From contig UQFM01000048.1 in NCBI GenBank assembly GCA_900540295.1, positions 1 to 13,494 of the forward strand: a stretch of DNA of 13,494 nt. Direction: 5' to 3'. Of this stretch, positions 13,449 through 13,494 are shown piece by piece. The notes below the pieces were generated by a model that searched no databases, was not told the DNA's origin, and saw nothing but the letters and a program-made list of their open reading frames with translations. Every line of letters begins with the position of its first letter. The stretch's first letter is position 1. Source of the stretch: an uncultured Oscillospiraceae bacterium (GTDB taxonomy: Bacteria; Bacillota; Clostridia; Oscillospirales; Acutalibacteraceae). The position numbers and the translations under genes were made by a program.

Positions 13449-13494
13449 CTGTCTCTTATACACATCTCCGAGCCCACGAGACCGATCAGTATCT
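13449..13494. other. Illumina Nextera adapter and index (artefact)
   Basis: CTGTCTCTTATACACATCT (13449-13467) is the Tn5 mosaic end used in Nextera libraries, and CCGAGCCCACGAGAC (13468-13482) completes the read-2 adapter. The eight bases CGATCAGT (13483-13490) occupy the i7 index position; I recall them as index N727. ATCT is the start of the P7 sequence. The GH27 frame translates here to the well-known artefact peptide SYTHLRAHET. Confidence 0.98.

Noticed and set aside
13145..13477. Minus-strand open frames beginning MGSEMCIRDS and MYKRQ
   Set aside because: Their N-termini are translated Nextera adapter, and the rest is antisense to the GH27 gene.

Overview
The window looks like a chromosome segment of a gut-type member of class Clostridia (Bacillota), probably near Oscillospirales. 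This is inferred from moderate GC, GGAGG-type ribosome sites, GTG and TTG starts, TATAAT-type promoters, and the gene order FAD oxidoreductase - cmk - plsC - ispH/S1. The fused IspH-S1 protein is itself a clostridial hallmark. The last 46 bases are not biological: they are an Illumina Nextera adapter with an index, so the contig really ends at about 13448.

Layout. (1) 1-1456, minus strand: a WYL-domain regulator followed, 30 bp later, by a ClbS/DfsB-family (DUF1706) protein that runs off the left edge. A 13-bp-arm perfect palindrome sits on the regulator's predicted promoter and is a good candidate operator. (2) 1496-3441, minus strand: a large cytoplasmic GH123/DUF4091-type glycoside hydrolase with its own promoter. 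(3) 3457-4851, minus strand: acetate kinase (GTG start), with a promoter, a leader hairpin and a downstream hairpin terminator. (4) 4874-6061, plus strand: TmcAL, the enzyme that uses acetate and ATP to acetylate the wobble cytidine of tRNA-Met. It diverges from ackA, and the two predicted promoters share practically the same -10 box. (5) 6091-11715, plus strand: a compact operon of RpiR-type regulator, HI0933/BaiN-type flavoprotein, cytidylate kinase, PlsC acyltransferase and IspH-S1 fusion, closed by a strong intrinsic terminator. (6) 11750-13448, plus strand: a GH27 alpha-galactosidase with an N-terminal hydrophobic segment and a carbohydrate-binding-like module inserted in its barrel; its C-terminus is cut by the adapter.

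How the genes fit together. The central block is housekeeping: CMP/dCMP phosphorylation, phosphatidic acid synthesis, isoprenoid precursor synthesis and translation. ackA and tmcAL share acetate as a metabolite. The two glycosidases (GH123-like and GH27) suggest use of galactose- or GalNAc-containing glycans, but they lie about 8 kb apart and no sugar transporter is visible in the window.

The points most worth following up are the IspH-S1 gene, which carries two internal ribosome-binding-site/ATG pairs and an internal promoter-like element; the inserted module in the GH27 enzyme; and the face-to-face ackA/tmcAL promoters. I see no CRISPR array, tRNA, rRNA, transposase or phage gene, and no gene-free stretch longer than about 140 bp. 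I do not see a clearly new multi-gene system.
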